Assembly (NCBI GenBank): GCA_002298785.1
Contig: DBMR01000069.1
Span: 124,001-188,000 of the forward strand
Length of the DNA stretch: 64,000 nt
Direction: 5' to 3'
Origin: Verrucomicrobia subdivision 3 bacterium UBA693
Lineage (GTDB): Bacteria; Verrucomicrobiota; Verrucomicrobiia; Limisphaerales; UBA8199
A program made the position numbers and the translations under genes. Shown piece by piece: positions 52,914 through 61,624 of this stretch (positions are counted from its first letter, which is position 1; each line of letters starts with the position of its first letter). The notes below the pieces were generated by a model, which worked only from the letters and a program-made list of their open reading frames with translations, was not told the origin of the DNA and did not search any database.

Positions 52914-55058
52914 ATGTCAACGCATCCATCTCCTTTGGCAGCCTCCGTGTGTCGCTGGTTTTTGTGGCTTCCTCTGTTCGCTGCGGGCATGACTGCCTGG
53001 GGCAGTGATTTTTATGTCTCTCCGCGGGGAAAGGACTCGAACCCGGGCACTAAAGGCAAGCCGTTCGCCACGCTCGAACGGGCCCGGGATGAAGTGCGCT
53101 CCTGGAGGAAACAGGCCAAACTCGGGGCCGGACCAACAACGATCTGGCTGGAGCCGGGCGATTATCAGCGGACAAATACCCTGGAGTTGACAAGCGAGGA
53201 TTCCGGGAACGCGGATGGGCCGGTGGTATGGAATTCCAGCGGGGTGGCCCGATTATTGGGAGGCGTGCGCGTTGGTGCGCTGACGGCGGTGACGGACCCG
53301 CTCATCCGGGAGCGACTCGATCCCAAGGCGCGTGCGCAGGTCAAACAAGCTGACTTGAAGCGGATGGGTTTGACGGAATTCGGGGAATTCAAATCGCGCG
53401 GTTTCGCGCGGCCCGGGGTGCCGGCCCATGCAGAACTCTTCTATGGCGGCAGGCCTATGACCTTGGCGCGCTGGCCCGACGAGGGCCAGTTCGATCGCAT
53501 CGCAGGGTTTCCTGAGACTGCCGGCCAGAATGATTCGCATGGCGGCAACATCGGCAAATTGGAGGAAGGATTCTTCTATGCTGGCGACCGGCCGCGGCGT
53601 TGGAAGCAGACGGAGAATATTTGGATTCACGGATACTGGGCCTGGGATTGGGCCAATTCGTACGAACGTTTGGCACAATTAGATCTGGAACGGCGCTGGA
53701 TCAAAACCGCACCACCCTACGGTCATTACGGATTCCGCAAGGACCAGCGTATCTATTTTCTGAACATTCTCGAAGAGCTCGATCAACCGGGAGAATTCTA
53801 CGTGGATCACGCCACCGGCATGCTCTACTTCTGGCCGCCGACGGTGGCGAAGCCAGGCGATGCCGAGTTGCTGGTGTCCCGATTGGAGGGGCCTTTGGTC
53901 AAATTGACAGGTGTCTCGCGAGTGACATTCAGTGGGTTGATTTTCGAAGCGACGCGCGGCAACGCGGTCGAAATTCGCGGCGGCGCCAGCAACCAGATCG
54001 CCGGTTGCCTGGTGCGCAACATCGGGCAGGCCGGGGTCGTGATCGAGGGTGGTTCCGGGCACCAGGTGTTGAGCTGCGACATTTTCGATACCGGTGACGG
54101 CGGGGTATCCGCCGCCGGAGGGAATCGGCAGACGCTGCAGCCCAGCGGACACCTGGTGGATAATTGCCACTTTGCTCGCCAGGGACGCTGGTCTAAATGC
54201 TATGTCCCGGCAATCCTGTTCAACGGGGTAGGGCAGGTGGCTCGACACAATTGGATTCATGACCATCCGCATTGTGGCATTCTCTTTAACGGCAATGAGC
54301 ACCTAATCGAGTTCAACGAAATCGATCACATCGCCCTCGAAACCGGTGACGTTGGCGCCATCTATGCCGGGCGCAACTATACCTATCGTGGAAATCGTCT
54401 GCGCCATAACTACATTCATCACACCGGCGGTGTCGGCATGGGCTCCATGGGCATTTACATGGATGATTGCATCAGCGGCACCGAGATCTATGGCAACCTC
54501 TTTTATAAAGTGCAGCGGGCCGCTTTTCTGGGGGGCGGCCGGGATCATCGGGTGCTCAACAACATATTCGTGGACTGCAATTACGCCGTGGAACTGGATG
54601 GCCGCGGACTCGACAATTCGCCGGTGTGGCGGTCGATGGTTGACCAGTTTATGCGCGACGGCCTGAAGGAGGTGCCGCAAAGCCTGTATCGCGAGCGTTA
54701 TCCGGCGTTGAAGTCGCTCGACTCCTGTTACGGACCGCCGGGCGGACCAGCGCTTGTCGGAGAGGCGTTCAAAGGTGTGCCGCCGGAGGGCAACGAAGTG
54801 GCCGCCAATTTGTGCGTGGGCAAATGGCTGAAGGTTTACTGGCATGCCGAGGTGGGAATGCTCCGCCTCTCCCACAATCTAACCAATGTCGAACCGCTTT
54901 TTGTCCGTGCCCTGCCGGAAAAACCGCGTGCGGCAGATTTCGCGCTGCCGGCGAACTCCCCGGCCTTTCAGGAAGGGTTTGAGAAAATTCCCGTGGAGCA
55001 GATCGGCCTTCAGGCTGATGATCGAAGAAGAAACCTGAAGCGCCTCGGTAACTTTTAG
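52914..55058 (+). CDS. Secreted right-handed parallel beta-helix protein
   Basis: A 714-residue secreted protein, signal peptide ending near WGS (residues about 20-30), followed by FYVSPRGKDSNPGTKGKPFA and the repeating segments of a parallel beta-helix: VTFSGLIFEATRGNAVEIRG, NQIAGCLVRNIGQAGVVIEG, HQVLSCDIFDTGDGGVSAAG. The layout is that of pectate-lyase-like or GH141-like proteins in this phylum. No confirmed catalytic residue set is visible, so polysaccharide lyase, hydrolase or binding roles remain open. Confidence 0.85.
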   Translation: MSTHPSPLAASVCRWFLWLPLFAAGMTAWGSDFYVSPRGKDSNPGTKGKPFATLERARDEVRSWRKQAKLGAGPTTIWLEPGDYQRTNTLELTSEDSGNADGPVVWNSSGVARLLGGVRVGALTAVTDPLIRERLDPKARAQVKQADLKRMGLTEFGEFKSRGFARPGVPAHAELFYGGRPMTLARWPDEGQFDRIAGFPETAGQNDSHGGNIGKLEEGFFYAGDRPRRWKQTENIWIHGYWAWDWANSYERLAQLDLERRWIKTAPPYGHYGFRKDQRIYFLNILEELDQPGEFYVDHATGMLYFWPPTVAKPGDAELLVSRLEGPLVKLTGVSRVTFSGLIFEATRGNAVEIRGGASNQIAGCLVRNIGQAGVVIEGGSGHQVLSCDIFDTGDGGVSAAGGNRQTLQPSGHLVDNCHFARQGRWSKCYVPAILFNGVGQVARHNWIHDHPHCGILFNGNEHLIEFNEIDHIALETGDVGAIYAGRNYTYRGNRLRHNYIHHTGGVGMGSMGIYMDDCISGTEIYGNLFYKVQRAAFLGGGRDHRVLNNIFVDCNYAVELDGRGLDNSPVWRSMVDQFMRDGLKEVPQSLYRERYPALKSLDSCYGPPGGPALVGEAFKGVPPEGNEVAANLCVGKWLKVYWHAEVGMLRLSHNLTNVEPLFVRALPEKPRAADFALPANSPAFQEGFEKIPVEQIGLQADDRRRNLKRLGNF

Positions 55059-55372
55059 TGCGGTCGATGAGTGGCCGTGCTGAGGGCGGCTTCAGGCCAT
55101 TGGCTCGGCGTCGGTCGCCACGTCCGGGTTTTACCAGACTTCGGCCACGAGGAGAGGGATGGACGCACATTCCACTTGCAATCGTGTAACTCATGGTATA
55201 ATTTAGTTGATATAATCCATGTTTTGCTTGGCCGTGGTGCGTTTTGGCCGGGATAATGAGGGCGAGGCCGGCCACCGCGTAAGTAGGGGTTGCGGGCCAT
55301 TGATGGTTGCAGCCGCGGCGGTGGGTGTTTTAGGCCGGCGGCCAGCAGAGCATTAACACAAAGGAGCATACC
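55059..55372 (+). other. 314-bp intergenic region
   Basis: Separates the beta-helix gene from the unknown gene at 55373. It has an AT-rich part (55176-55216) with possible promoter boxes and a GC-rich end. The next gene's Shine-Dalgarno (AAAGGAG) lies about 10 bases before its ATG. No coding frame here has protein character. Confidence 0.5.
55176..55202 (+). promoter_or_regulatory. Possible sigma-70-type promoter
   Basis: TTGCAA at 55176-55181 and TATAAT at 55197-55202 with a 15-bp spacer, which is shorter than ideal. A second TATAAT at 55211-55216 is an alternative -10. It would drive the unknown gene at 55373. Not verified; promoter consensus in this phylum is little known. Confidence 0.35.
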
Positions 55373-56212
55373 ATGCTAAACCGTAACGTTGCGCTCGTCG
55401 CCGATACCAACAAGATCACCGCCTCGGACTTGACGACAGTAGCGGCCGCGCTGCAAAAGCAGGCGACCCGGGATTTTGGCCCGATTTGGGGAATCCAGGC
55501 CAATGTCAGTGGCTTTGCCAAGTTGGAAGATGTGCCCACGGACTACTGGCCGGTGATTGTACGCGACGATATCAAGCAACCCGGCGCGGCGGGGGTGCAT
55601 GAAGACAAGAACGGCCAGCCTTTCGCGCTCGTGCAATACAGTCCGGACTGGTCGCTTACGGCCAGCCATGAAACGCTGGAAATGCTGGGTGACCCATTCG
55701 GCAACCGGTTGGTGGCGGGAAAATCGCCCAAGACCGGACAAGGTCGGGTGAATTTCCTGGTGGAGGTTTGTGATCCCAGCGAAGACGGTAATTTTGGGTA
55801 TACCGTAAATGGCGTGAAGGTCTCGGACTTCTACACTCCGCATTTTTTTGATCCCGTGGCGGCCTCGTCGGTTCGATACAGTTACACGGGGGCGTTGACT
55901 CGGCCGCGGTCAATTCTGAAAGGCGGGTACCTCAGTTGGGTGGTGCTGCAAACCAATGTCTGGTGGCAGATGTTGTGGTTTAATTCCGCGAAACCGCAGT
56001 TTCGGAGTTTGGGAGTGCTCAGCGGTAAGACCACCGGCAGTTTGCGATCTACCATTGATCGGCTGACTCCGACACCGTTGGAGCAACGCACCGTCGCCGC
56101 AAAAGCGACATTGAGGCGTGCGGCGAAAGCGCCGGATGAGGTCGGGGAAGCCGCCACCGCCCGGGCCGCCATGATTCGGCAACATATTCACGCCTTGAAC
56201 TCGAACCAGTAA
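55373..56212 (+). CDS. Unknown protein with HExxE motif, 279 aa
   Basis: I do not recognise the family. The 279-residue product (MLNRNVALVADTNKITASDL) has no signal peptide. It contains DWSLTASHETLEMLGDPFGN, an H-E-x-x-E motif followed by Asp and Asn, which may bind a metal; the motif is not the canonical HEXXH of zinc peptidases, so no activity is claimed. The C-terminal third is basic and helical (AAKATLRRAAKAPDEVGEAA). A good Shine-Dalgarno (AAAGGAG) precedes the ATG. The Arg-rich small gene follows after three bases. Confidence 0.8.
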   Translation: MLNRNVALVADTNKITASDLTTVAAALQKQATRDFGPIWGIQANVSGFAKLEDVPTDYWPVIVRDDIKQPGAAGVHEDKNGQPFALVQYSPDWSLTASHETLEMLGDPFGNRLVAGKSPKTGQGRVNFLVEVCDPSEDGNFGYTVNGVKVSDFYTPHFFDPVAASSVRYSYTGALTRPRSILKGGYLSWVVLQTNVWWQMLWFNSAKPQFRSLGVLSGKTTGSLRSTIDRLTPTPLEQRTVAAKATLRRAAKAPDEVGEAATARAAMIRQHIHALNSNQ

Positions 56213-56215
56213 CCC

Positions 56216-56407
56216 GTGCCTCCTGCTTCAAGAAAACCGGGCGATCGCGCCGCACGCCGTCGGCGTGCGGAGGATCTTCGACGCGAGGTGGAAAGTATCC
56301 GGCGGCGGGCACCGTCCAGGAAACCCGAGGCTCCGGCGGCCTTTGTGCGCCGAAGGATGGCGGAATTGGCACGACCCGTGGACGGAAGTGATGGAGTAAG
56401 GCCTTAG
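56216..56407 (+). CDS. Small Arg-rich hypothetical protein, 63 aa
   Basis: GTG start three bases after the previous stop. The 63-residue product is strongly basic (RAARRRRAEDLRREVESIRR), with a predicted helix and no Cys. It could be a nucleic-acid-binding helper or simply a high-GC false frame. Tight coupling to the upstream gene is the only support. Confidence 0.4.
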   Translation: MPPASRKPGDRAARRRRAEDLRREVESIRRRAPSRKPEAPAAFVRRRMAELARPVDGSDGVRP

Positions 56408-56461
56408 TCGGGAGCCGTACGCGAAGTTATCTTCGGGGAAGGTAAACGTCAGAAACTGAGC

Positions 56462-57706
56462 TTACGCCTTTGCGCTTTGATTCACGGTTTTCTTGACCGG
56501 TCTTACCTTCCATCGTCTGTGCATCCAAATCCACTGCTCGGGATGTCGCAACAGCATGCGTTCAAGGGCGGCATTATAGGAGCGAGTATTTTGGCGAATG
56601 GCTTCGTCGGTGTCTTCGCACTCGATGGCAGGCAGTGGATGTTCAAAGCGGAGCACGTGGGTTCCGTCTGGTTCCCGCCAACAGGAAGCGGGAATGACCG
56701 GAGCCCCAGTGTTGAGCGCCAGCACCGCCAGGCTTTTGAAAGTGTTAGCCGGGTGACCTAAAAAATCGACGGGGATGCCGTCACGAGTGCCGGCGTGCTG
56801 ATCGAAAACGTAGACGATGATCGCGCCCTGGGAGAGCAATTCCAGGATGCTTTCGAGTGAACCGCGCTTGTCGAGGGTGCCAAAGCCGGAACGGCGAAAT
56901 CGGTGAGTGACAAACGCATTAAGCCAGGCAGGCTTGAGGGGACGGCGCACGAAGTGGAAGAGATCGCGATACTTGGGAAACTGGCCGATACCTTCCACAG
57001 TTGCGACTTCCCAATTGCCAAAGTGACCAGTTAACAACAGGATGCCTTTTCCCTGATCATGCGCCCGGATGGGCGATTCCATATTTTCCACCCGGACGCC
57101 CGCCTTTCGTTTTGAGGCCGGCAGGAATGGACGGGTTATGAATTCGCGGAGAAATTGCGCAAGGTGTCCATAGTAGGCCATGGCCAGCTTGCGGATTTCG
57201 ATTTCTGGCAGCACGTCCCCAAAGACGCGCCGCAAATTTCCGAGCACCACACCGCGTCTCCAGGGCAGCAAATGGTAGAGCACCTTTCCGGACCACGGCA
57301 CCACGGTCTCCTGACGTTCAGCCCAGGCGATGGCGGAGGCGTCTGTCGTGCTGTGAGTCAGTGAAACTCGCAGCCTGGCGACGCGATGTCGGTCCAGCAC
57401 CGCGCGGGCGTCAGGGCTTGGCTCGACCTGTGGCGCTCCATACGAGTCACGCCGGATGCCAAAATCGGCGGGGGTGATAAACCCAAGCGACGTCTCGCGC
57501 GGGAATAGTTTGCAGCAGGCTTCCTTGGCGGCGAAACGAGCCGCGAGACTGGCAGCGCGCCCGGCGCCGGCCCCAGCGTCCTCCAATTCACGCCGCGTAA
57601 ACAGTTTTTCGAGATCTTCAGGGGTTGATTCCCGGAGTAGCTTTTCCACTCGGGAGATCTCGACGGTATCCAGCCCGCATCCGATGGTGGCGGTCTCGGG
57701 ATTCAC
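56462..57706 (-). CDS. Holo-ACP synthase fused to LpxL-type acyltransferase
   Basis: A 414-residue two-domain protein. The N-terminal part (about 1-125) is an AcpS-type phosphopantetheinyl transferase: GCGLDTVEISRVEKLL and RFAAKEACCKLF supply the metal Asp and the KE motif. The C-terminal part (about 135-400) is a lysophospholipid acyltransferase of the LpxL/HtrB family, with HX4E as HFGNWE and a hydrophobic KVLYHLLPWRRGVVLGN stretch before it. GTG 57706 is chosen because it lies five bases after the ketosynthase stop; a longer in-frame extension would overlap that gene. It could activate the operon ACP and transfer the finished chain. Confidence 0.85.
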   Translation of the reverse strand: MNPETATIGCGLDTVEISRVEKLLRESTPEDLEKLFTRRELEDAGAGAGRAASLAARFAAKEACCKLFPRETSLGFITPADFGIRRDSYGAPQVEPSPDARAVLDRHRVARLRVSLTHSTTDASAIAWAERQETVVPWSGKVLYHLLPWRRGVVLGNLRRVFGDVLPEIEIRKLAMAYYGHLAQFLREFITRPFLPASKRKAGVRVENMESPIRAHDQGKGILLLTGHFGNWEVATVEGIGQFPKYRDLFHFVRRPLKPAWLNAFVTHRFRRSGFGTLDKRGSLESILELLSQGAIIVYVFDQHAGTRDGIPVDFLGHPANTFKSLAVLALNTGAPVIPASCWREPDGTHVLRFEHPLPAIECEDTDEAIRQNTRSYNAALERMLLRHPEQWIWMHRRWKVRPVKKTVNQSAKA

Positions 57707-57711
57707 TGATT

Positions 57712-58995
57712 TTACACGGCGGAAGCACGAACAACGACTGCGGTGTTCATTCCGCCAAAGCCGCGGCAGAGCACCAGGGCGATTTCTTTGGTGAGCGGTT
57801 GGGGCGCGGTGGAAACCGGCAGTGGTGCGATTTCCGGATCCAGGGTGTGCAGGGAGGCAATTCCGGGAGCGACTCGCGCTCGCAAAGCGACTAACGACAT
57901 CACGACATCGAGGATACCTGAGGCAGCAATGAGGTGGCCGAACGCCCACTTGAAAGCGGTGACCGGTGGTGGTCGGTCGCCGAACAGGCGACGAATAGCC
58001 AAGGCTTCCGAAGCGTCCGAAGCGCGGGTGCCGTTTCCATGCGCCACCACTAACCCCACTTGATCGCGGGTCACACCCGCGTCTGCCAAGGCTTGTTCCA
58101 TGGCGCGACGGAGTCCATCGCCGTCCGGTCGAACAGCAAGAATGCCTGTGCCTTCACTGGTGCAACCCGAGCCGAGAAACTCGCCGAGGATGGTGGCTTG
58201 CCGGTTTTGTGCTGCCGGCAGGCTTTCGAGGACTACCGCGCCGGCGCCTTCACCGAAAACCGTGCCGGATCGGCCGGCGTCAAATGGTCGCAAAACGTCC
58301 TCAGAGAGCAATCCCAGCCGGTGATAGTGCAGGATGGTTTCCGGTTCAATCGGCGCGTCGTGGCCCGCTCCGACGACTCTTTGAGCCTCACCCGCCCGGA
58401 TGGCTGCGGCCGCTTCGACCAGGGCCTGAACGCCGCCAACGCACTGGTTGGTGACGCAGCCGTTGGTGCCCTTAAAGCCATTTTGGATTCCGATGTAACA
58501 GAGCACATTGTTGGGAAGATGGGTTAGCAGCCACATCGGGTTCACCGAAGAACTCAATTCCCGGCCGAAATTTTGGAGGCTGCCCTCTGTCGTGGACATG
58601 AGGGGAAAGAAATCGTAATTGCAGCAGTAATTGCCGCCGCCGGAGCCGACGTAAACTCCGGTTTGGTCGTTGAACCGCGTGACTGTTTCCGGGTCAAGTT
58701 GTTCGCGATACCCCAGCAGTCCGGATTGTTTGATGGCGGCCTGGGCGGCATAAAGGCCAAACATATCGGTCCGCGAAAGGAACTTGTGCAGCTTGCGGTC
58801 CTCCACCAGCGTTTGGGGTTTGACTCCCACCACCTCGGCGGCGTGGCGGACGGGGCAGTGGCCGGTGTTCCACTGGGTCAAAGGACCGATGGCCGATCGG
58901 CCGGCTTGGATGGATTCCCAGATGGACTCCAAGGTCAGGCCGGCGCCACAAACGGCGCCCAGTCCGGTAATGGCTATGCGGGCGGAAGAGTTCAT
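57712..58995 (-). CDS. Divergent beta-ketoacyl-ACP synthase (second KAS)
   Basis: A 427-residue thiolase-fold condensing enzyme related to FabF. The nucleophile is likely Cys185 in VTNQCVGGVQAL, where FabF has TACTSG; His is in VVAHGNGTRASD (usually HGTST) and the second His in FKWAFGHLIAASG. The Cys-His-His triad is thus kept, though the surrounding motifs depart from housekeeping KAS, including the glycine-rich GSGGGNYCCNYDFF segment. It may be a dedicated elongating enzyme or a chain-length partner of the first KAS. It overlaps the upstream KAS by four bases. Confidence 0.87.
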   Translation of the reverse strand: MNSSARIAITGLGAVCGAGLTLESIWESIQAGRSAIGPLTQWNTGHCPVRHAAEVVGVKPQTLVEDRKLHKFLSRTDMFGLYAAQAAIKQSGLLGYREQLDPETVTRFNDQTGVYVGSGGGNYCCNYDFFPLMSTTEGSLQNFGRELSSSVNPMWLLTHLPNNVLCYIGIQNGFKGTNGCVTNQCVGGVQALVEAAAAIRAGEAQRVVGAGHDAPIEPETILHYHRLGLLSEDVLRPFDAGRSGTVFGEGAGAVVLESLPAAQNRQATILGEFLGSGCTSEGTGILAVRPDGDGLRRAMEQALADAGVTRDQVGLVVAHGNGTRASDASEALAIRRLFGDRPPPVTAFKWAFGHLIAASGILDVVMSLVALRARVAPGIASLHTLDPEIAPLPVSTAPQPLTKEIALVLCRGFGGMNTAVVVRASAV

Positions 58996-60311
58996 CGTGT
59001 GATCCGGGGCTGAGCGTTGAGGTCAATTTCTTCCGGATGCCTGAAGGCCAGGCAGCTATTCGAACCACCGAATCCGAGCGAGTTGGAAAGGGCGCTCCGA
59101 ATCCGCAGGGGCCGCGATTGGCCTTGAACGATATTCACGTTGCAGTCCGGATCAGGTTTAACCAGGTTCGCGTTAATCGGGGCGATGCTGTCACGGATGG
59201 CCAGTGCGCAAACACCGGCCTCGACGGCACCGGCGGCGGCGATGAGATGGCCCATGCAACTCTTGGTGGAACTGACCGCGAGTCGGTCAATGTGCGAACC
59301 CATGACGGCCCGCAAAGCGGCACATTCGCTGCGGTCATTCATCAGCGTCGAGGTCCCGTGCGCGTTGACATAATCCACATCCACGGGTAGCAGGCCGGCG
59401 TCGGCCATGGCTTGTTGCATCGCCTGAATGGGGCCGTCCCCGGACGGATGCGAATCGGTGATGCGATAACTGCTCAGCGAGTTGCCGTCGCCGGCCAGTT
59501 CGGCGTAAATTTTTGCTCCGCGTGCCTGGGCGGATTCCCACTCCTCGAGCACCAGGAAACCGGCCCCTTCACCGAGCACGAATCCGTTTCTCGTGGCATC
59601 AAAAGGGCGGCTGGCCCTTTCTGGTGAGTCGTTGTCCGTAGACAACGCGCCCAGCAGGCAGAAGCCGGAGATGCCGATGGGGTTCAGCATGGAATCGTAA
59701 CCGCCGGCCAGCATGAAATCCGCATGGCCGCGCCGCAACACCTTGAGGGCGGTGCCCAGCGCCTGTCCGCCGGAAGCGCAGGCGGTATGCACCGCTGTGG
59801 CGAAACCATGAATGCCAAAATGGTGCGTCAACAGGCCAAGCCCGGCGTTGGTTTGGCTGCGACAGAAGGCGACCGGGTCCGCTGGATAGCGTTCGTCCAG
59901 CAATCCGTCCGGGTTGAACTCTCCGTCGGCGGCGCAAAAAGTCTGCACTGCTTCCAGTTCCGCGAAGTCGATTCCGATCATGCCGGCGCCCACGCTGAGG
60001 CCCCAGCGGCGTGCCGTGGCCGGTTTCGGGCGTATGCCAGCATCCGTGAGCGCTTCTTCCGCGGCTGCCAGGGCAAACCGTGTGGGCCGCGAGGCGAACT
60101 TAAGCAGGTTGCGGTCAGTAATGGCCGCTTCGACGCTGAAGTTCTTCACCTCCGCGCCGATGCGAGTGACGAAGCCATTCGCGTCAAAGGTCGAGATGGG
60201 GCCAACGCCGGTGCGGCCGGCTTTCAAGTTGGACCAGGTGGTGGGGGCATCATTGCCCACCGGGGTCACCATGCCGACGCCGGTGATGGCGATTCTCCGC
60301 CTTGGTTTCAT
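58992..60311 (-). CDS. fabF: Beta-ketoacyl-ACP synthase II-like (first KAS)
   Basis: A 439-residue FabF-type enzyme, elongating acyl-ACP with malonyl-ACP. Triad: Cys178 in HTACASGGQALG, His318 in NAHGTSTLMND, and His355 after Lys350 in KSCMGHLIAAAG. Gatekeeper and GFGGSNS C-terminal loops are present, and the N-terminus RRIAITGVGMVTPVGNDAPT is standard. It is therefore a complete ketosynthase. Overlapping ATGA junctions with both neighbours show translational coupling in the fatty-acid operon. Gene symbol reflects family, not housekeeping identity. Confidence 0.9.
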   Translation of the reverse strand: MKPRRRIAITGVGMVTPVGNDAPTTWSNLKAGRTGVGPISTFDANGFVTRIGAEVKNFSVEAAITDRNLLKFASRPTRFALAAAEEALTDAGIRPKPATARRWGLSVGAGMIGIDFAELEAVQTFCAADGEFNPDGLLDERYPADPVAFCRSQTNAGLGLLTHHFGIHGFATAVHTACASGGQALGTALKVLRRGHADFMLAGGYDSMLNPIGISGFCLLGALSTDNDSPERASRPFDATRNGFVLGEGAGFLVLEEWESAQARGAKIYAELAGDGNSLSSYRITDSHPSGDGPIQAMQQAMADAGLLPVDVDYVNAHGTSTLMNDRSECAALRAVMGSHIDRLAVSSTKSCMGHLIAAAGAVEAGVCALAIRDSIAPINANLVKPDPDCNVNIVQGQSRPLRIRSALSNSLGFGGSNSCLAFRHPEEIDLNAQPRITR

Positions 60312-61153
60312 GCTAATTCCTCGGGCGCCAGCACCAGCCGGGCACTGCTCACGATATCCTGACCGCTGCGACCGGCAATGGTGAGGGTGGCGCTATCGCT
60401 GGTGCGTTGCTTCAAATTGGCCTCCAATTCCAGGCATTTCCCCGGAGGAATAAATTCCCGCAGCTTCATGTCCAGCACCTGCCGGGGCCGCCAGCGGTGG
60501 GACTGATCGGGGGGAAACTCCCGCGCCAGCAGCGCGGCAAGTTCCATGCTCATCTGCATCAGGAGGCTTCCGGGGAAGACTGGTCGACGGGGAAAATGGT
60601 CTTCGAAAAACGTCGCGGCGGGCGGAACTTGAAATGAGGCGACGGCGCGCTTGCCGGGTTCGCCATTAATGCGCTGCAGCGGGAGTGGGGGTAGACCTTT
60701 AAAAGCCTCCGGAGCGGCACCAGCCTCGCACAGCAACGTGAAACGTTCCCGGATGGCGGCGGGGCTGTCTAGATCGGCTACGGGGATCATCGGTCCCATG
60801 CAATCCTCGAGTTGAATGATCGGCTTCCCGTCGATGGTCGCTGATCCGCCATACACGACCGCTTCGGAATCCACGCTCTCGATATCAACCGCGAGGTTCA
60901 GTGTTTGCCCTGGTCGGGGAACTCCCAGCAGTTCGATTTTCCCGGCAATACCGGCGACAGGTCGCTTTTCGAACCCGGCGGTGTGCATCGCGGCCCAGGC
61001 GGCCAGTTGTCCCACAGCCTCGGCGGCCAGCGAGGTGGGAAACTCCGGCACGGCCGGTGGAATCACGTAGGTTCCCGTAATCCGGCTGCCATTCTGGACC
61101 GCGGTAATGCGGTCCACGAAAGAGAACGCGCGGAAATGCTCGCTCATGTGCAA
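60308..61153 (-). CDS. Double-hotdog beta-hydroxyacyl-ACP dehydratase
   Basis: A 281-residue protein made of two FabZ-like hotdog folds. The N-terminal half (about 1-130) has EFPTSLAAEAVGQLAAW, keeping the E-x3-Q helix (Glu45, Gln49) but no catalytic His. The C-terminal half (about 165-281) has FFEDHFPRRPVFPGSLL with His186, but the Glu position 14 residues on is Gln200. One working site could therefore be formed from His186 and Glu45, as His and Glu from different subunits do in FabZ. It overlaps both neighbours. The in-frame ATG at 61147 is an alternative start. Confidence 0.82.
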   Translation of the reverse strand: MHMSEHFRAFSFVDRITAVQNGSRITGTYVIPPAVPEFPTSLAAEAVGQLAAWAAMHTAGFEKRPVAGIAGKIELLGVPRPGQTLNLAVDIESVDSEAVVYGGSATIDGKPIIQLEDCMGPMIPVADLDSPAAIRERFTLLCEAGAAPEAFKGLPPLPLQRINGEPGKRAVASFQVPPAATFFEDHFPRRPVFPGSLLMQMSMELAALLAREFPPDQSHRWRPRQVLDMKLREFIPPGKCLELEANLKQRTSDSATLTIAGRSGQDIVSSARLVLAPEELA

Positions 61154-61171
61154 AGAAGCACGGCTCGGCGT

Positions 61172-61624
61172 TTACGCTGCCGCCGGAGCGGGAGTCGACG
61201 TGCCGCTGCGCTGCTGGCGAATCACCATCTTGCAGAACGTTTCCGTCGTGAACAAGCGTGGGATGTCGGCCACTTTGAGCGGCGAGGGGAAACGCTCCGC
61301 CGGGACTTCGTTCAGGAAGACTTTCAGACGCGCCAACCCGGCGTCCGTCACAACGCCCTTCTGTTCAAAATCCGCCTCGGACAGGTCGCCACGCGCGTCG
61401 GTGACAATTTTGCCGCGCGGGATTTTCACTTTAAAAGCGCGCTCCAGCCGGAAGACGATGTCGAGGAAGTCAATCGATTGCGCGCCCAGGTCGTCGATGA
61501 GCGAAGCGTCCAATTTCACTCGCTCCACCTCGCAGGGCAGGGCGGCGGCGATTATTTCGGAGACTTTCGGGTAAATCGCCAAGACCTCTTCTTTGGTAAT
61601 TTGGGTGTTAGTCATTTGGTTCAT
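61172..61624 (-). CDS. Acyl carrier protein with C-terminal extension
   Basis: ACP of 150 residues, about twice the usual 80. The phosphopantetheine Ser50 lies in LIDDLGAQSIDFLDIVFRLE, where the standard ACP has a DSL motif. The first ~95 residues form the carrier fold; the remaining part (GDLSEADFEQKGVVTDAGLA onwards) is an extension ending in an Ala/Pro-rich tail of unknown role. The ATG overlaps the stop of fabG (ATGA). Modification probably depends on the AcpS domain encoded at the end of this operon. Confidence 0.88.
   Translation of the reverse strand: MNQMTNTQITKEEVLAIYPKVSEIIAAALPCEVERVKLDASLIDDLGAQSIDFLDIVFRLERAFKVKIPRGKIVTDARGDLSEADFEQKGVVTDAGLARLKVFLNEVPAERFPSPLKVADIPRLFTTETFCKMVIRQQRSGTSTPAPAAA

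Noticed and set aside
55373..56212. Zinc metallopeptidase call from H-E-x-x-E
   Set aside because: The motif lacks the second His of HEXXH and no third ligand is evident, so only a possible metal site is noted.
57707..57949. N-terminal extension of the AcpS-acyltransferase fusion
   Set aside because: Arg/Cys-rich sequence overlapping the ketosynthase gene; the GTG at 57706 gives the proper AcpS start.
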